A DNA stretch of 64,000 nucleotides from assembly GCA_963791575.1 (NCBI GenBank), contig CAWBSY010000004.1, positions 1 through 64,000 of the forward strand, written 5' to 3'. The stretch's first letter is position 1. Every line of letters begins with the position of its first letter. The stretch comes from JAOAPG01 sp963791575 (lineage in GTDB: Bacteria; Acidobacteriota; Terriglobia; Terriglobales; Acidobacteriaceae). The position numbers were made by a program, and so were the translations under genes. Below are positions 1 to 8,337 of the stretch, piece by piece. The notes beneath the pieces were generated by a model that worked only from the letters and a program-made list of their open reading frames with translations, ran no database searches and was not told the origin of the DNA.

Positions 1-192
1 CACTTCCAGCCCATTCATCCCCGGCATACTTATGTCCAGGAGGATCAGGTCGGGCAAAAGTTCCCGGGCTTTCTGCAGTGCCTCCGATCCATCCTTGGCT
101 TCCCCGCAGACTTCCAAATCCTTCTCAGAGGACAAAATTCCACACACACCACGACGAACAACGCCGCTATCATCGGCGATGAGAATACGCAT
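1..192 (-). CDS. Response regulator receiver domain (partial, C-terminus beyond window)
   Basis: The 64 visible residues start MRILIADDSG and form the first half of a CheY-like receiver domain. The acidic pocket is ADD (residues 6-8) and the expected phospho-acceptor is Asp53 in LLDISMPGMNG. The rest of the receiver and any output domain lie beyond the left edge. The family resemblance is to NarL/FixJ-type regulators, but the HTH is not visible. It lies 41 bases downstream of the NarX-type histidine kinase at 234-2474 on the same strand, so the two are probably a cognate pair. The ATG at 192 is the natural start for a receiver domain, with the first beta strand beginning at residue 2. Confidence 0.85.
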   Translation of the reverse strand, partial: MRILIADDSGVVRRGVCGILSSEKDLEVCGEAKDGSEALQKARELLPDLILLDISMPGMNGLEV

Positions 193-233
193 AACGCCGA
201 CCTCCGCGAAGAAATTCATCCCGCAGCCCTAGT

Positions 234-2474
234 TTATGAAACCATGCTCTCAGGTTGGGAAACTACATCGATGGGCACCGGCAACGTGACCGAGATCGTC
301 GTACCTGAGGGGTTCGACTGAATGTTCACAGTTCCCCTCAGATGGCGGACTCGCTCACGTATTCCCGCAATTCCCACGCCAGCGCTCTGCCCCTGAATGC
401 TAACCAGTTTTTCTGCCGGTATTCCTTTGCCTTCGTCCTGAATATCCAGGGAAACAGTCTCTGCTTTGCGCACAATCCGTATTATCGCCTTCTTGCTGCC
501 GGAATGGCGATGAATATTGGTCAGACATTCCTGCACAATACGAAACAGCGCCATTTCCACTTCGCAGGGAAGCCTGCCAAAGCTCTCGGAGATGCACAAC
601 TCGATCTTCAGATCGCTGCGTCCCGCCAAGCCCTGGACATACCAACGGATCGCTTCTGGTAAGCCGTTCTCGTCCAGAAGAGGAGGATGCAGCAGATAGG
701 ACGTTGTCCGTATCTCTTTGCTCAGCTGCTGAACAAGTTCCCGGCTGTCTTCCACCCCTTTGGCAAGCTGTGGATCGTGCCTTACACGCTGACCGATGTT
801 ACCAAGACTCATACCCAGGGCCGTTAGAATTTGGCCTGCGCTGTCATGTAGTTCGCGCGCGATATGCCGTCGTTCATCGTCCTGGGCGCGCAAGAGCCGG
901 TTTGAAAGGTCTCGCAGCTGCTCCGACTGGTCCAGCACTTCCGCGTTTCTTCGCTCCAGTTCCCGGGTCCGGAGGCGCACTTCGGTTTCAAGCCCATCCG
1001 CAAACGAGCGCAGCCGCTCCTTACTTTCTCGCAACGCTTGCTCAGCCCGTTTTTGCTCGGTGATGTCCCGCGCCACTTTCGAGGCTCCGATTACTCGGCC
1101 TTCGCCATCTCTCACCGGTGAAATTGTCAGTGAAATATCGAGTGGCGCGCCATCTTTGCGCACGCGCACAGTTTCGAAATGGTCGACGCGCTCGCCTCGT
1201 TTGAGCCGCTCAAGAATCATCGCCTCTTCCTGCCGGCGGTCCGGCGGAATGATTAGAGTGATGTGTTGCCCAATCGCTTCGTCGGCAGTGTATCCGAACA
1301 TCCGCTCCGCACCCTTGTTCCAGCTACTGATCACGCCGTCAAGACTCTTACTGATGATCGCGTCATCAGAGCTGTCCACGATCGCAGCCAGCAAACCGGT
1401 GGTGCGCTCCGCCTCCTTTCGTTGAGTGATGTCCCGCGGCATTCTGGATGCCCCGATAATATGCCCTGCGGGGTCCTTCACTGGCGAAATTGTAAGCAAT
1501 ACATCGAACGTCGAGCCGTCTTTGCGAACGCGGACGGTCTCAAAGTGCTCGATGTGTTCTCCCCGTTTGAGGCGGTCGAGAATCGTTGCTTCCTCCTCCC
1601 GACGGTCCGGCGGGATGATTAGAGCTACGTTCCGTCCGATGGCTTCTTCCGCTTTGTGGCCGAACAACCGCTCTGCACTTCGATTCCAACTGGTGATAAT
1701 GCTATCGAGATTCATGCTGATGATCGCTTCATCGGATGAATCGACGATCGCAGCCAGTAGCCCGGCTGCTCGCTCGGCTGCCTTTCGTTCGGTGATGTCC
1801 AACAGCATGTTGACGCCGCCGACGATCCTGCCTTCGACATCACGTAAGGGTCTGGGATAGGGCGTGAACCAGACACGCCTCCCGTCGGGTCTTTCGGCAA
1901 TGCATTCCGCACCGTCAATGATGCGGCCCTCCTTGAGCGCGACCGCCATCGGGCACTGGTCATGCGGCAAAGGGGTTCCGTCTGGCAGGAACATCTTCCA
2001 ACTAACACACCAATGGTCGGTGCCTAGCTCAGGCACACGACCGGAGAAATCGACAGCGGCCGGGTTGAAGTGCGTGAGGCGGCCTTCGGCATCAGTCGTA
2101 TAAATAGCGGCGGGCAGCACGTCAATCATCTCGCGGAAGCGTCGCTCGCTCTCGCGCAATTGGTCTTCCATTTTCTTACGATCGCTGATGTCACGGGTGA
2201 AGCAACGCGTATGGACGAACTTTCCGTCCTCGAATAGCGCGCTCGAATCGATGACCACGTGGCGAACTGAGCCGTCCTTGCACCGCAGCCGTGCCTCGTA
2301 CTCGCGCAACACTTCTCCCCCGCTCAAGCGGTTGAGAATGTCCTCAATCACTGGTGCATCCAAGTGAAATTCCGAGATGCGATGGCCGACATACTCCTCC
2401 GCCGTGTAGCCAAGAAGATCCAGTTCGGTCTGATTGGCCCAAACAATTCTTCCATCGTGCCTCACCCAGTGCAT
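234..2474 (-). CDS. Multi-PAS sensor histidine kinase, NarX/HisKA_3 type (3' part of a frameshifted GAF-PAS kinase)
   Basis: This 746-residue protein has four PAS domains (about 1-100, 110-230, 238-355 and 360-475), a coiled-coil linker (about 480-530), a HisKA_3 dimerisation domain with His543 in ARELHDSAG, and a HATPase domain (about 640-735) with a QDEGKGIP box. PAS3 and PAS4 are close copies of each other, both opening LLAAIVDSSD. No membrane segment is seen, so it is probably cytosolic. The apparent ATG at 2474 falls inside PAS1. The sequence just upstream in the same frame reads HLRDFLENATIG, a normal PAS start, and is joined in the -1 frame to the GAF protein at 2462-3205. The two were probably one gene. 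The likely target is the response regulator at 1-192. Confidence 0.85.
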   Translation of the reverse strand: MHWVRHDGRIVWANQTELDLLGYTAEEYVGHRISEFHLDAPVIEDILNRLSGGEVLREYEARLRCKDGSVRHVVIDSSALFEDGKFVHTRCFTRDISDRKKMEDQLRESERRFREMIDVLPAAIYTTDAEGRLTHFNPAAVDFSGRVPELGTDHWCVSWKMFLPDGTPLPHDQCPMAVALKEGRIIDGAECIAERPDGRRVWFTPYPRPLRDVEGRIVGGVNMLLDITERKAAERAAGLLAAIVDSSDEAIISMNLDSIITSWNRSAERLFGHKAEEAIGRNVALIIPPDRREEEATILDRLKRGEHIEHFETVRVRKDGSTFDVLLTISPVKDPAGHIIGASRMPRDITQRKEAERTTGLLAAIVDSSDDAIISKSLDGVISSWNKGAERMFGYTADEAIGQHITLIIPPDRRQEEAMILERLKRGERVDHFETVRVRKDGAPLDISLTISPVRDGEGRVIGASKVARDITEQKRAEQALRESKERLRSFADGLETEVRLRTRELERRNAEVLDQSEQLRDLSNRLLRAQDDERRHIARELHDSAGQILTALGMSLGNIGQRVRHDPQLAKGVEDSRELVQQLSKEIRTTSYLLHPPLLDENGLPEAIRWYVQGLAGRSDLKIELCISESFGRLPCEVEMALFRIVQECLTNIHRHSGSKKAIIRIVRKAETVSLDIQDEGKGIPAEKLVSIQGQSAGVGIAGIRERVRHLRGTVNIQSNPSGTTISVTLPVPIDVVSQPESMVS

Positions 2475-3205
2475 GCCAATGGTTGCATTCTCAAGAAAAT
2501 CACGAAGGTGTGATTCGTTTTTCCGCGGGCCTCTTCCGTTTCTTGGCGCTCTGCAACTTCTATCTTCAGGGCCTCAACCCGCTTCAACGTTTGATATGCC
2601 GCGGAAGCGAATTTGCCCAGGGAACGCATGATTCGCTCATCCTCAGCGTCAAACTTTAGGCTCTCATCATGAGCGATGGCCCAAATCGTTCCTATCGGTT
2701 TGTCAGCGACATGGAATGGAATGAGCAACACTTCGACAATTGGCGGTGTGATCGAAGAAGGAATCGGATAATACCGCTCAGGGTGTAATAGGAGCAGGCT
2801 GTCATTTCGATCCAATACCGTGCCACAGGGGCTGGCATCGCGCGGCATTGTGCCGCCGAGATACCCGGCCCATTTACCGGCTGCGGCGTGCCATCTGAAG
2901 ATTTCTCGTCCTTCTTCCTCTTCAAGAATGCTGACGCCCGCCGACTGAGCCCGAGACAGCTGCAGCGCAACAGTGACGAGCTCTTGCAATACGTTCTGAG
3001 GCGAATTGGCCATCTCCTGAGCAAGTGCCGATAGCGCGCGGCTTTCTGCCTGGTAATCCGGCGATCGCGATGGGCGTTTTTTCAGCTCGGGCGTACTGAT
3101 CACCGACTCCAGCGGTACGCGGTACTCGCGGCTCAATGGAGACTCTGTCGTCGCGCCTGACGTGATTCGACTCTGAAACTTTTGGCTTTCAACTTCTCTA
3201 TTCAT
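2462..3205 (-). CDS. GAF-domain protein (5' part of a frameshifted GAF-PAS histidine kinase)
   Basis: A GAF domain covers about residues 45-190 after an unstructured N-terminus, followed by a short coiled coil rich in E, R and A. The last residues after EEARGK have no PAS character and end in a stop at 2462. In the -1 frame the text continues from the same lysine as NESHLRDFLENATIG into the PAS1 domain of the downstream kinase. The switch point is a run of five T on the + strand (AAAAA in the mRNA) at 2518-2522. I chose ATG at 3205 (MNREVESQ); in-frame TTG (3217) and GTG (3214) upstream are alternatives. GAF domains bind small ligands or chromophores; the ligand is unknown. This is either an indel in a homopolymer or, less likely, a programmed -1 shift. 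Confidence 0.75.
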   Translation of the reverse strand: MNREVESQKFQSRITSGATTESPLSREYRVPLESVISTPELKKRPSRSPDYQAESRALSALAQEMANSPQNVLQELVTVALQLSRAQSAGVSILEEEEGREIFRWHAAAGKWAGYLGGTMPRDASPCGTVLDRNDSLLLLHPERYYPIPSSITPPIVEVLLIPFHVADKPIGTIWAIAHDESLKFDAEDERIMRSLGKFASAAYQTLKRVEALKIEVAERQETEEARGKTNHTFVIFLRMQPLACTG

Positions 3206-3377
3206 AATAGTCACCAAATTGAGAGCCAGATCGGGCTGGGCGAGATCTCCGTAGCGCCGCTTTCCGTTACTTGCCCGGAAACGATTGTCGGATCATTCTG
3301 GCTGATCAGGATACCCTGGTTCAGGGACTTCCCGGCGAATGATTCGGGTTCGCCCCGATCCCATTCGATGTCTTTTT

Positions 3378-3463
3378 AGTTCGTGCAGCAAGACGCCATC
3401 GTCGCCGTAGAACTATGGTCTGAACATGCTCATGTGGGAAGCGAGACTCGAAATCCCGGCAGT
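3378..3463 (-). pseudogene. Remnant of a MEDS-domain N-terminus
   Basis: Reading the reverse strand gives TAGISSLASHMSMFRP, a stop codon (TAG at 3413-3415), then FYGDDGVLLHEL. This aligns without gaps to the N-terminus of the MEDS kinase at 6635 (SGISTSL...VQFYGDDGALLHEL), with the stop replacing Gln. Past LLHEL the similarity is lost within a few codons. It lies just upstream of the GAF-PAS kinase gene, so that kinase may once have begun with a MEDS domain, as the kinase at 4479-6635 does. Confidence 0.6.
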
Positions 3464-3558
3464 ACTCAATTCATTCCCTCCCCAGGGCATTCATAGCGAA
3501 TGGGAGTGCTCTAATGTTAGCAGCCATCGCTAGAAAACGTGCCGCAAATCCCGAAAAG

Positions 3559-3579
3559 GCATATACAGGAAACACTGTA
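3559..3579. repeat. 21-nt dyad element, copy A (also at 6739)
   Basis: The element contains TACAG-N6-CTGTA and differs from the copy at 6739-6759 by one base in 21. A few flanking bases (TTAGCAGCC upstream in each case) are also shared. Both copies lie about 100 bases upstream of MEDS coding sequence on the reverse strand, or its remnant. A shared operator or promoter element of duplicated sensor genes is plausible; the binding protein is unknown. Confidence 0.5.
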
Positions 3580-3608
3580 CTCGCCGTACAAATGAGAACC
3601 CCCACATT

Positions 3609-3712
3609 GCGATACACCAATAACGTTGTCTACGACGTACTTCCAATGACTTGCGGTGCCGTCCGTGCTCTTCCATGTCGTTGAAAGTACTGATAACCCG
3701 CTAACTGTCACG
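3609..3712. repeat. 104-bp direct repeat, copy 1 (near tRNA-Asp)
   Basis: This segment matches 8126-8228 in the same orientation with only a few mismatches. Both copies start with GCGATACAC and end AACCCGCTAACTGTCACG. The final CTGTCACG also occurs in the anticodon arm of the tRNA-Asp gene 66 bases downstream. No coding function is evident. The two copies bracket about 4.4 kb carrying the tRNA, a response regulator, the damaged MEDS kinase and two MEDS genes. Confidence 0.8.
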
Positions 3713-3777
3713 TCGAAGGACGTTTAAGGCAGTGCAAGGCGCTGGAAGCACCTTGAAGTTGTTTTTGGTCAGTTTGC

Positions 3778-3851
3778 GGGGGCGTAGTTCAGTTGGTTAG
3801 AACGCCTGCCTGTCACGCAGGAGGTCGCGGGTTCGAGTCCCGTCGCTCCCG
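3778..3851 (+). tRNA. tRNA-Asp (anticodon GTC)
   Basis: A full cloverleaf is readable. The acceptor arm is GGGGGCG with CGCTCCC (one G-T pair), the D arm contains AGTTCAGTTGGTTAGA, and the anticodon loop CTGTCAC carries GTC. The T arm is GCGGG-TTCGAGT-CCCGT and the discriminator is G. The 3' CCA is not encoded, since the genome reads CAA after the discriminator. A second partial copy of the 3' half lies at 8221-8265. Confidence 0.95.
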
Positions 3852-3958
3852 CAAAAATACATCGATGCGGCCTTGAGACATGGGTAAGGAGCTGTGAACA
3901 AACCCCAGTCGAGCGCGAGACCCAAGATCTAACTGCGGGTGAACTGAGACTGGATAGG

Positions 3959-4426
3959 TCAGATTGCAAAAGCGAAGCCGCGACAGAACAGAATTCCTGG
4001 GCTGGGTTTATTGCCTCCTGCGGGCTCCGGGGCCGGAGGTGCGCCGAAGAATGTTCCTCCAGATAATATCGTGTCAATCGCTTGGACTAGATCACGAGCG
4101 GCTTGTGATTTCAAAACATATCCCTGCGCGCCGGCTTTGCGGACCTCCGTGTCTAGTCTCTCCGAGTGATGTGTAGTGAAGATCAAGACAGGAACCTCGA
4201 GGCGGAGTTTTCGCATTCGGGAGGACGCTTCGAGTCCACTCATGCGGGGCATGGTGATGTCGAGAATCACGAGATCTGGCTTCAACTCTTGAGCTAACTG
4301 GATCGCTTGCTCGCCGTCTGTGGCCTCTCCACAAATCTCCCAATCTGGCCGGGACTTTGCCAGAAGCGATTTCAGCCCTTCTCGCAAGACTTCATGGTCA
4401 TCAACGATTAGAATTCGCGCGCTCAC
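3959..4426 (-). CDS. Single-domain response regulator (receiver without HTH)
   Basis: The 155-residue protein begins VSARILIVDDHEVLREG. It has Asp9/Asp10 in the acidic pocket, phospho-acceptor Asp56 (VILDITMPRMSG), the Thr switch in IFTTHH and the conserved Lys in YVLKS. After the receiver (about residues 4-125) comes a short proline-rich tail (GAPPAPEPAGG) and no LuxR HTH, although NarL-type receivers usually carry one. I placed the start at GTG 4426; the open frame upstream belongs to the 3' end of the damaged kinase gene at 4479-6635, in another frame. It is the expected partner of that kinase, 52 bases away on the same strand. It may be a phosphorelay intermediate or a truncated regulator. 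Confidence 0.8.
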   Translation of the reverse strand: MSARILIVDDHEVLREGLKSLLAKSRPDWEICGEATDGEQAIQLAQELKPDLVILDITMPRMSGLEASSRMRKLRLEVPVLIFTTHHSERLDTEVRKAGAQGYVLKSQAARDLVQAIDTILSGGTFFGAPPAPEPAGGNKPSPGILFCRGFAFAI

Positions 4427-4478
4427 GCCAGTGCATCTCTCGAGAAATATATACTGCGAAGTCGCAATATGGATTACA

Positions 4479-6635
4479 TCAGGTAGAAGCGGTAGTACCA
4501 GATGGCAGCTTTTGAAAAGGGACCGTAGCCCGCAAATGTGTTCCGCTTTCATCGGAAGAGATTTCCAGCGCTCCTCCCAACTGGCGTAAACGCTCACTCA
4601 TCCCTCGTACACCGACCCCAAGGGATCCCATCCAATCCTGCTTAGCCTTGTTCGAGTATCGCGTTCGGGAGCCCTTTCCCCTGGTCTATTACTTCCAAGG
4701 TAGACGGCACCTTCTCCGTGGGAAATTCGAATATCTGCGGTCTTGCTCCCAGAGTGCCTCTGCACATTGGTCAGGCCCTCTTGGAGGACTCTGAAACAAT
4801 ACCAATTCAGCGTCTCGGGACAGCCGCTCAAGATCCTCGGGAACGCTCGAAAGAAGTCTTGATCCCGCTTCTCTTCGAAAAACCTTCCAGATACCAGGGG
4901 ATGGCGGACTTAAGTCCCATCTCTTCGAGCATCGGAGGATACAAGAGGTAGGAGATTGTCCGAACCTCTTTCACGCACTCTTCGACCAGATTTGCGCACT
5001 CCCGGTTTTCTTCCGCCGTGGCCTGCGAGGAACCCATTGAATCGAGCTTCATTTTCAGTACGGAGAGATATTGTCCCAAACTGTCGTGAATTTCTCTCCC
5101 GATTCTGCGGCGTTCTTCATCTTGCGTGCGCAGCAAATGGAGCGACAAGTCACGAAGAGATTTTTCAGACTCCTGCAATCTTCAGCTTCGACTCTTCCAA
5201 AGATTTTTGTGCGAGCATCCGCTCGGTGAAGTCCCGCGTGACCTTAGTGAATCCCAGCAAGTCACCCGCGCTATCTCTAACCGGTGTGATGATCACGTTC
5301 GCCCAAAATCTTGACCCGTCTTTGCGAACGCGCCAACCTTCGTCCTCAAATCGGCCTTCCTTAGTAGCAACGTCCAATTCCCATGCTGGTTTACCGGCTC
5401 GAACATCTTCCTCGGGATAGAAGCGGGAAAAGTGCTGGCCAATGATCTCCGAGGCTTTGTACCCTTTGATGCGTTCTGCTCCAGTATTCCAGGTGCTGAC
5501 GCATCCCTCTGGGTCCAACATGAAAATCGCATAATCCTGTACGGCGTCGACAAACAGACGCGAACGCTCCTCGCTTCGACGTAGCGCTACTTCGGAACGG
5601 CGTTGGTCGGTAAGATCGCGCGTGACTTTTCCGAAACCGATTAGACTGCCGCTCGCATCTCTTATCGCTGTAATAGTGACATTCGCCCAAAATCTTGAGC
5701 CATCCTTTCGGATTCGCCAGCCCTCATCCTCTACGTGTCCTTCGCTCTCGGCGACAGCCAGAAGTCTCTGCGGTTTACCGGAGCCAACATCTTCTTTCGG
5801 ATAGAAAGTAGAAAAATGTTGCCCAATAATTTCTGATGCTCTGTATCCTTTGATTCGTTCGGCGCCGGCGTTCCAGCTCGCGATTCGGCCATTGGGGTCC
5901 AGCATGAAAATTGCGTAGTCCCGAACGGTTTCCACGAAACAGCCTGAACGGCTCCTCCCTTTCATGCCATTCAATGTTGGGCAAGACGGAACCGTCCTGT
6001 TTCAGCTTTGTAATACTTCTGTGACCTTCAGATGCGATTGTGCTCGGAGAGCCATCCAGCACAACGCCCGAATGTTCCGCACAAATTTTCCGGAGTGAGT
6101 CGTCCATCTCTTGGCGAGAAAATCCTTGCATTGGATAAGCGCAATGAAGAGAGAAGGAATACGTCTTCGCTAATTCGTTCCAAAGCTTTTCGAGCTGTAT
6201 TGCAGCTTCACATTTTCCTTCGGCCCACAACAGGGCAACCATTTCTCCAAAAGCCACTACACGGCGGTTTTCGTCAAGAGAAGCGGCCGCCGCACGCGCG
6301 ATGACCTGCCCTATCGCGTCCGAGAAAAGTACGCGATCAGGTAGGCCGTTCACCATAAATTTCGACAGAACTTCGCTCGCCTCCAAAGCGATGTACCTGC
6401 TGTCCGCTTTTGCCCTGGCGACATCAATCCCTTGGCTTTTCAGCTTACGGGCGAGCCCTTCGATGTGAGCAGAAGTTGCGATGATGATTGCGGAACTGCC
6501 CCGCGAGAGCGCCCTACCAATATGGCTCATTAATTCATGCAGGAGTGCACCATCATCGCCGTAAAACTGTACGGTGTGGTTATGCACCTGTGGAAGGGAA
6601 GTCGAAATTCCACTAACGCTCAACTGATCCTCCAA
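4479..6635 (-). pseudogene. MEDS-PAS-PAS-HisKA_3 histidine kinase broken by at least six frameshifts
   Basis: Joining frames reconstructs a protein of about 718 residues. It has an N-terminal MEDS domain (VQFYGDDGALLHEL), two near-identical PAS domains (each with YAIFMLDP...AGAERIKGY), a HisKA_3 domain (RRRIGREIHDSLGQYL) and a HATPase ending GGALEISSDESGT. The frame changes near 5937-5939, 5176-5182, 4842-4848, 4789-4796, 4696-4701 and 4630-4650, so no single frame spans more than the MEDS domain or the PAS pair. The last piece ends at a TGA at 4479-4481, 52 bases before the response regulator gene. The catalytic motifs are all still present, so the gene is either recently dead or the sequence carries base-calling indels. 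The MEDS part (start ATG 6635) is divergent from the MEDS gene at 6846. Confidence 0.8.
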
Positions 6636-6738
6636 GAATTAAGAACGGCAACTGGCAGTCAACAGCAAATTTTAGCAGCCCCTTCCAGGAAAAACATCAG
6701 AAATTCCGGTCGCATGATGCCCTTAACGGCCACTCCGC

Positions 6739-6759
6739 GCATATACAGGAAATACTGTA
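6739..6759. repeat. 21-nt dyad element, copy B (also at 3559)
   Basis: This is the second copy of the TACAG-N6-CTGTA element. It sits in the 210-base divergent region between the MEDS kinase (start 6635, reverse) and the MEDS gene at 6846 (forward), a position expected for an operator serving both. Confidence 0.5.
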
Positions 6760-6845
6760 GTCGGTTGCATGTACCAGGTCCGGGGTCACCATTTGCTTGT
6801 CGAAGTCGCTTTGATATCATGCATATGGCGAACAGAGGGAGGAGT

Positions 6846-7421
6846 ATGGACAACGATCTTATTTTTCAGGCAAATAGCTCAAACGTGTTCTGGGGCGAGA
6901 TCGCCCCGTGCGAACACATTGCTCAGTTCTACACACACGATGGCGTATTGCTCGATACGCTTACGGGGTTTGTTGGGGGAGGCCTGAGAACGGGCGAGAG
7001 CACAATCGTGATCGCCACTGAAGACCACCTTAAAGCCCTGGAACAACGGTTGTCTGATTCTGGCTTGGATATGGCTGTCGCTCGCTCTAACCAACAATAT
7101 ATAGCTATGCGCGCCGAAGAAGCCCTTGCGAAATTCATGTCAAACCGCTGGCCAGACGATAAGCTTTTTAATGATTTCGTTACGGGATTGATCACCCTCG
7201 CAAGAATGAACGGTCGGCGTGTCCGGGCTTTTGGTGAGATGGTCGCAATTCTTTGGGCCAGGGGCGATACAGCGGCGACTGTTCGGCTCGAATTTCTTTG
7301 GCAGCAGTTGTGTCGGACTCAGGACTTTTCGCTTTTCTGCGCCTATCCAAAGGCCGGATTTACTGACGACCCTTCGAACTCGCTAGCGAAAATCTGCGCA
7401 GAGCACTCTAGGGTCATTTGA
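6846..7421 (+). CDS. MEDS-domain sensory protein
   Basis: The 191-residue protein is one MEDS domain (the DcmR-type sensory domain, PF14417 family) from about residue 22 (EHIAQFYTHDGVLLDTL) to the end (SLAKICAEHSRVI). It carries the typical GESTIVIATEDH and VRAFGEMVAILWA stretches. The domain is related to RecA-like/KaiC folds and is thought to sense small molecules, but no ligand is visible from sequence. The open frame extends upstream to 6537, but that part is out-of-frame kinase sequence. ATG 6846 is preceded by AGGGAGGAG, which fixes the start. No output domain follows, so it probably acts with a partner. It shares clear similarity with the MEDS part of the neighbouring kinase. Confidence 0.8.
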   Translation: MDNDLIFQANSSNVFWGEIAPCEHIAQFYTHDGVLLDTLTGFVGGGLRTGESTIVIATEDHLKALEQRLSDSGLDMAVARSNQQYIAMRAEEALAKFMSNRWPDDKLFNDFVTGLITLARMNGRRVRAFGEMVAILWARGDTAATVRLEFLWQQLCRTQDFSLFCAYPKAGFTDDPSNSLAKICAEHSRVI

Positions 7422-7470
7422 TCTCATCTGCCTGACGATTGGCACTAAGAAATGAAAGGGTATTCCGGAT

Positions 7471-8139
7471 ATGGAGACCGTCTCCCGTCATCAGTGTCTT
7501 GTTTACGAAGGTTCGCCGTCGCGGCAATTGCCCGCGCTTGCGGCCCTCATGCGACAGAAGCTGAATGAGAACTTCCGGTGCCTTTATCTGAACAGCCCGG
7601 TGATGGTAGCGGGTATCCGCTGCTATCTGGCAGCCGTTGGTGTCGATGTCGCCCACGAAGTTGACAAAACCAGTCTGGTTTTGTCATCAGACCAAGGGCA
7701 TCTGATCAACGGACACTTTGATATCGACCAAATGATGCACACGCTCGAAGATGCGCTGGGTCAAGCCCTCGACGACGGGTACGACGGTCTTTGGGCCACG
7801 GGTGATATGACTTGGGAGTTCGGCCCCGAAAAAGATTTTTCGAGACTTCTGGAATATGAATGGCGGTTAGAGGAATTCTTCCGGAAACATCGCGCTTTGG
7901 GCGGTATCTGCCAGTACCATGCGGATACGCTGCCCCGAGAAGTGTTGAGGCAAGGACTACTCGCGCATTCTTCAATCTTCGTAAACGAAACTTTGTCGCG
8001 AATCAACCCACACTATTTTCGCGGTGGTTCGTACAGCGAGCAAGCGGCAATGAATCCGGAACTTGATTCCATGATCAATCGCCTCTGCCATCCCCAAGAT
8101 GCAGACCTGACCCGCGATACACATCGCGATACACATTAG
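7471..8139 (+). CDS. MEDS-like sensory protein
   Basis: The 222-residue protein has a MEDS/DcmR-like layout: HQCLVYEGSPSRQLPALAALM at the start, then LYLNSPVMVAGIR, LWATGDMTWEFG, and a C-terminal half with ICQYHADTLPREVL. It lies 49 bases downstream of the first MEDS gene on the same strand and is probably co-transcribed. The last codons (DTHRDTH, stop at 8139) run into the 104-bp repeat that starts at 8126, so the native C-terminus may have been replaced when the repeat was formed. No DNA-binding or enzymatic domain is seen. Confidence 0.7.
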   Translation: METVSRHQCLVYEGSPSRQLPALAALMRQKLNENFRCLYLNSPVMVAGIRCYLAAVGVDVAHEVDKTSLVLSSDQGHLINGHFDIDQMMHTLEDALGQALDDGYDGLWATGDMTWEFGPEKDFSRLLEYEWRLEEFFRKHRALGGICQYHADTLPREVLRQGLLAHSSIFVNETLSRINPHYFRGGSYSEQAAMNPELDSMINRLCHPQDADLTRDTHRDTH

Positions 8140-8228
8140 CGTTGTCTACCACGTACTTCCAATGACTTCGGGTGCCGTCCGTGCTCTTCGATGTCGTTGA
8201 AAGTACTTATAACCCGCTAACTGTCACG
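8126..8228. repeat. Direct repeat, copy 2, fused to a tRNA 3' end
   Basis: This is the second copy of the 104-bp repeat at 3609-3712, one base shorter and with few mismatches. At its end, CTGTCACG, the sequence switches to the 3' half of a tRNA-Asp instead of the sequence that follows copy 1. The eight-base word at the switch is shared with the anticodon arm of the complete tRNA, as expected for recombination at microhomology. Confidence 0.75.
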
Positions 8229-8265
8229 GCAGAGGTCGCGGGTTCGAGTCCCGTCGTCCCCGCCA
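8221..8265 (+). pseudogene. 3' remnant of a tRNA-Asp gene
   Basis: The segment contains part of an anticodon loop (CTGTCACG), a full T arm (GCGGG-TTCGAGT-CCCGT), a 3' acceptor strand (CGTCCCC), discriminator G and an encoded CCA. The 5' half is missing and no matching GGGGACG precedes it. It resembles the tRNA-Asp at 3778 but differs in the acceptor arm, and it has a CCA that the complete gene lacks, so it may derive from another tRNA copy. Confidence 0.7.
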
Positions 8266-8337
8266 ATCATTCCAAACAACTTAGGAATGATTGGTTTATA
8301 CCGCTCCAATCTTATTTTCCGCGCACCCTTTCTCGGT

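Noticed and set aside
6537..6845. Long N-terminal extension of the MEDS protein at 6846
   Set aside because: The codons are antisense to the MEDS kinase start region and its promoter; a strong ribosome site precedes ATG 6846.
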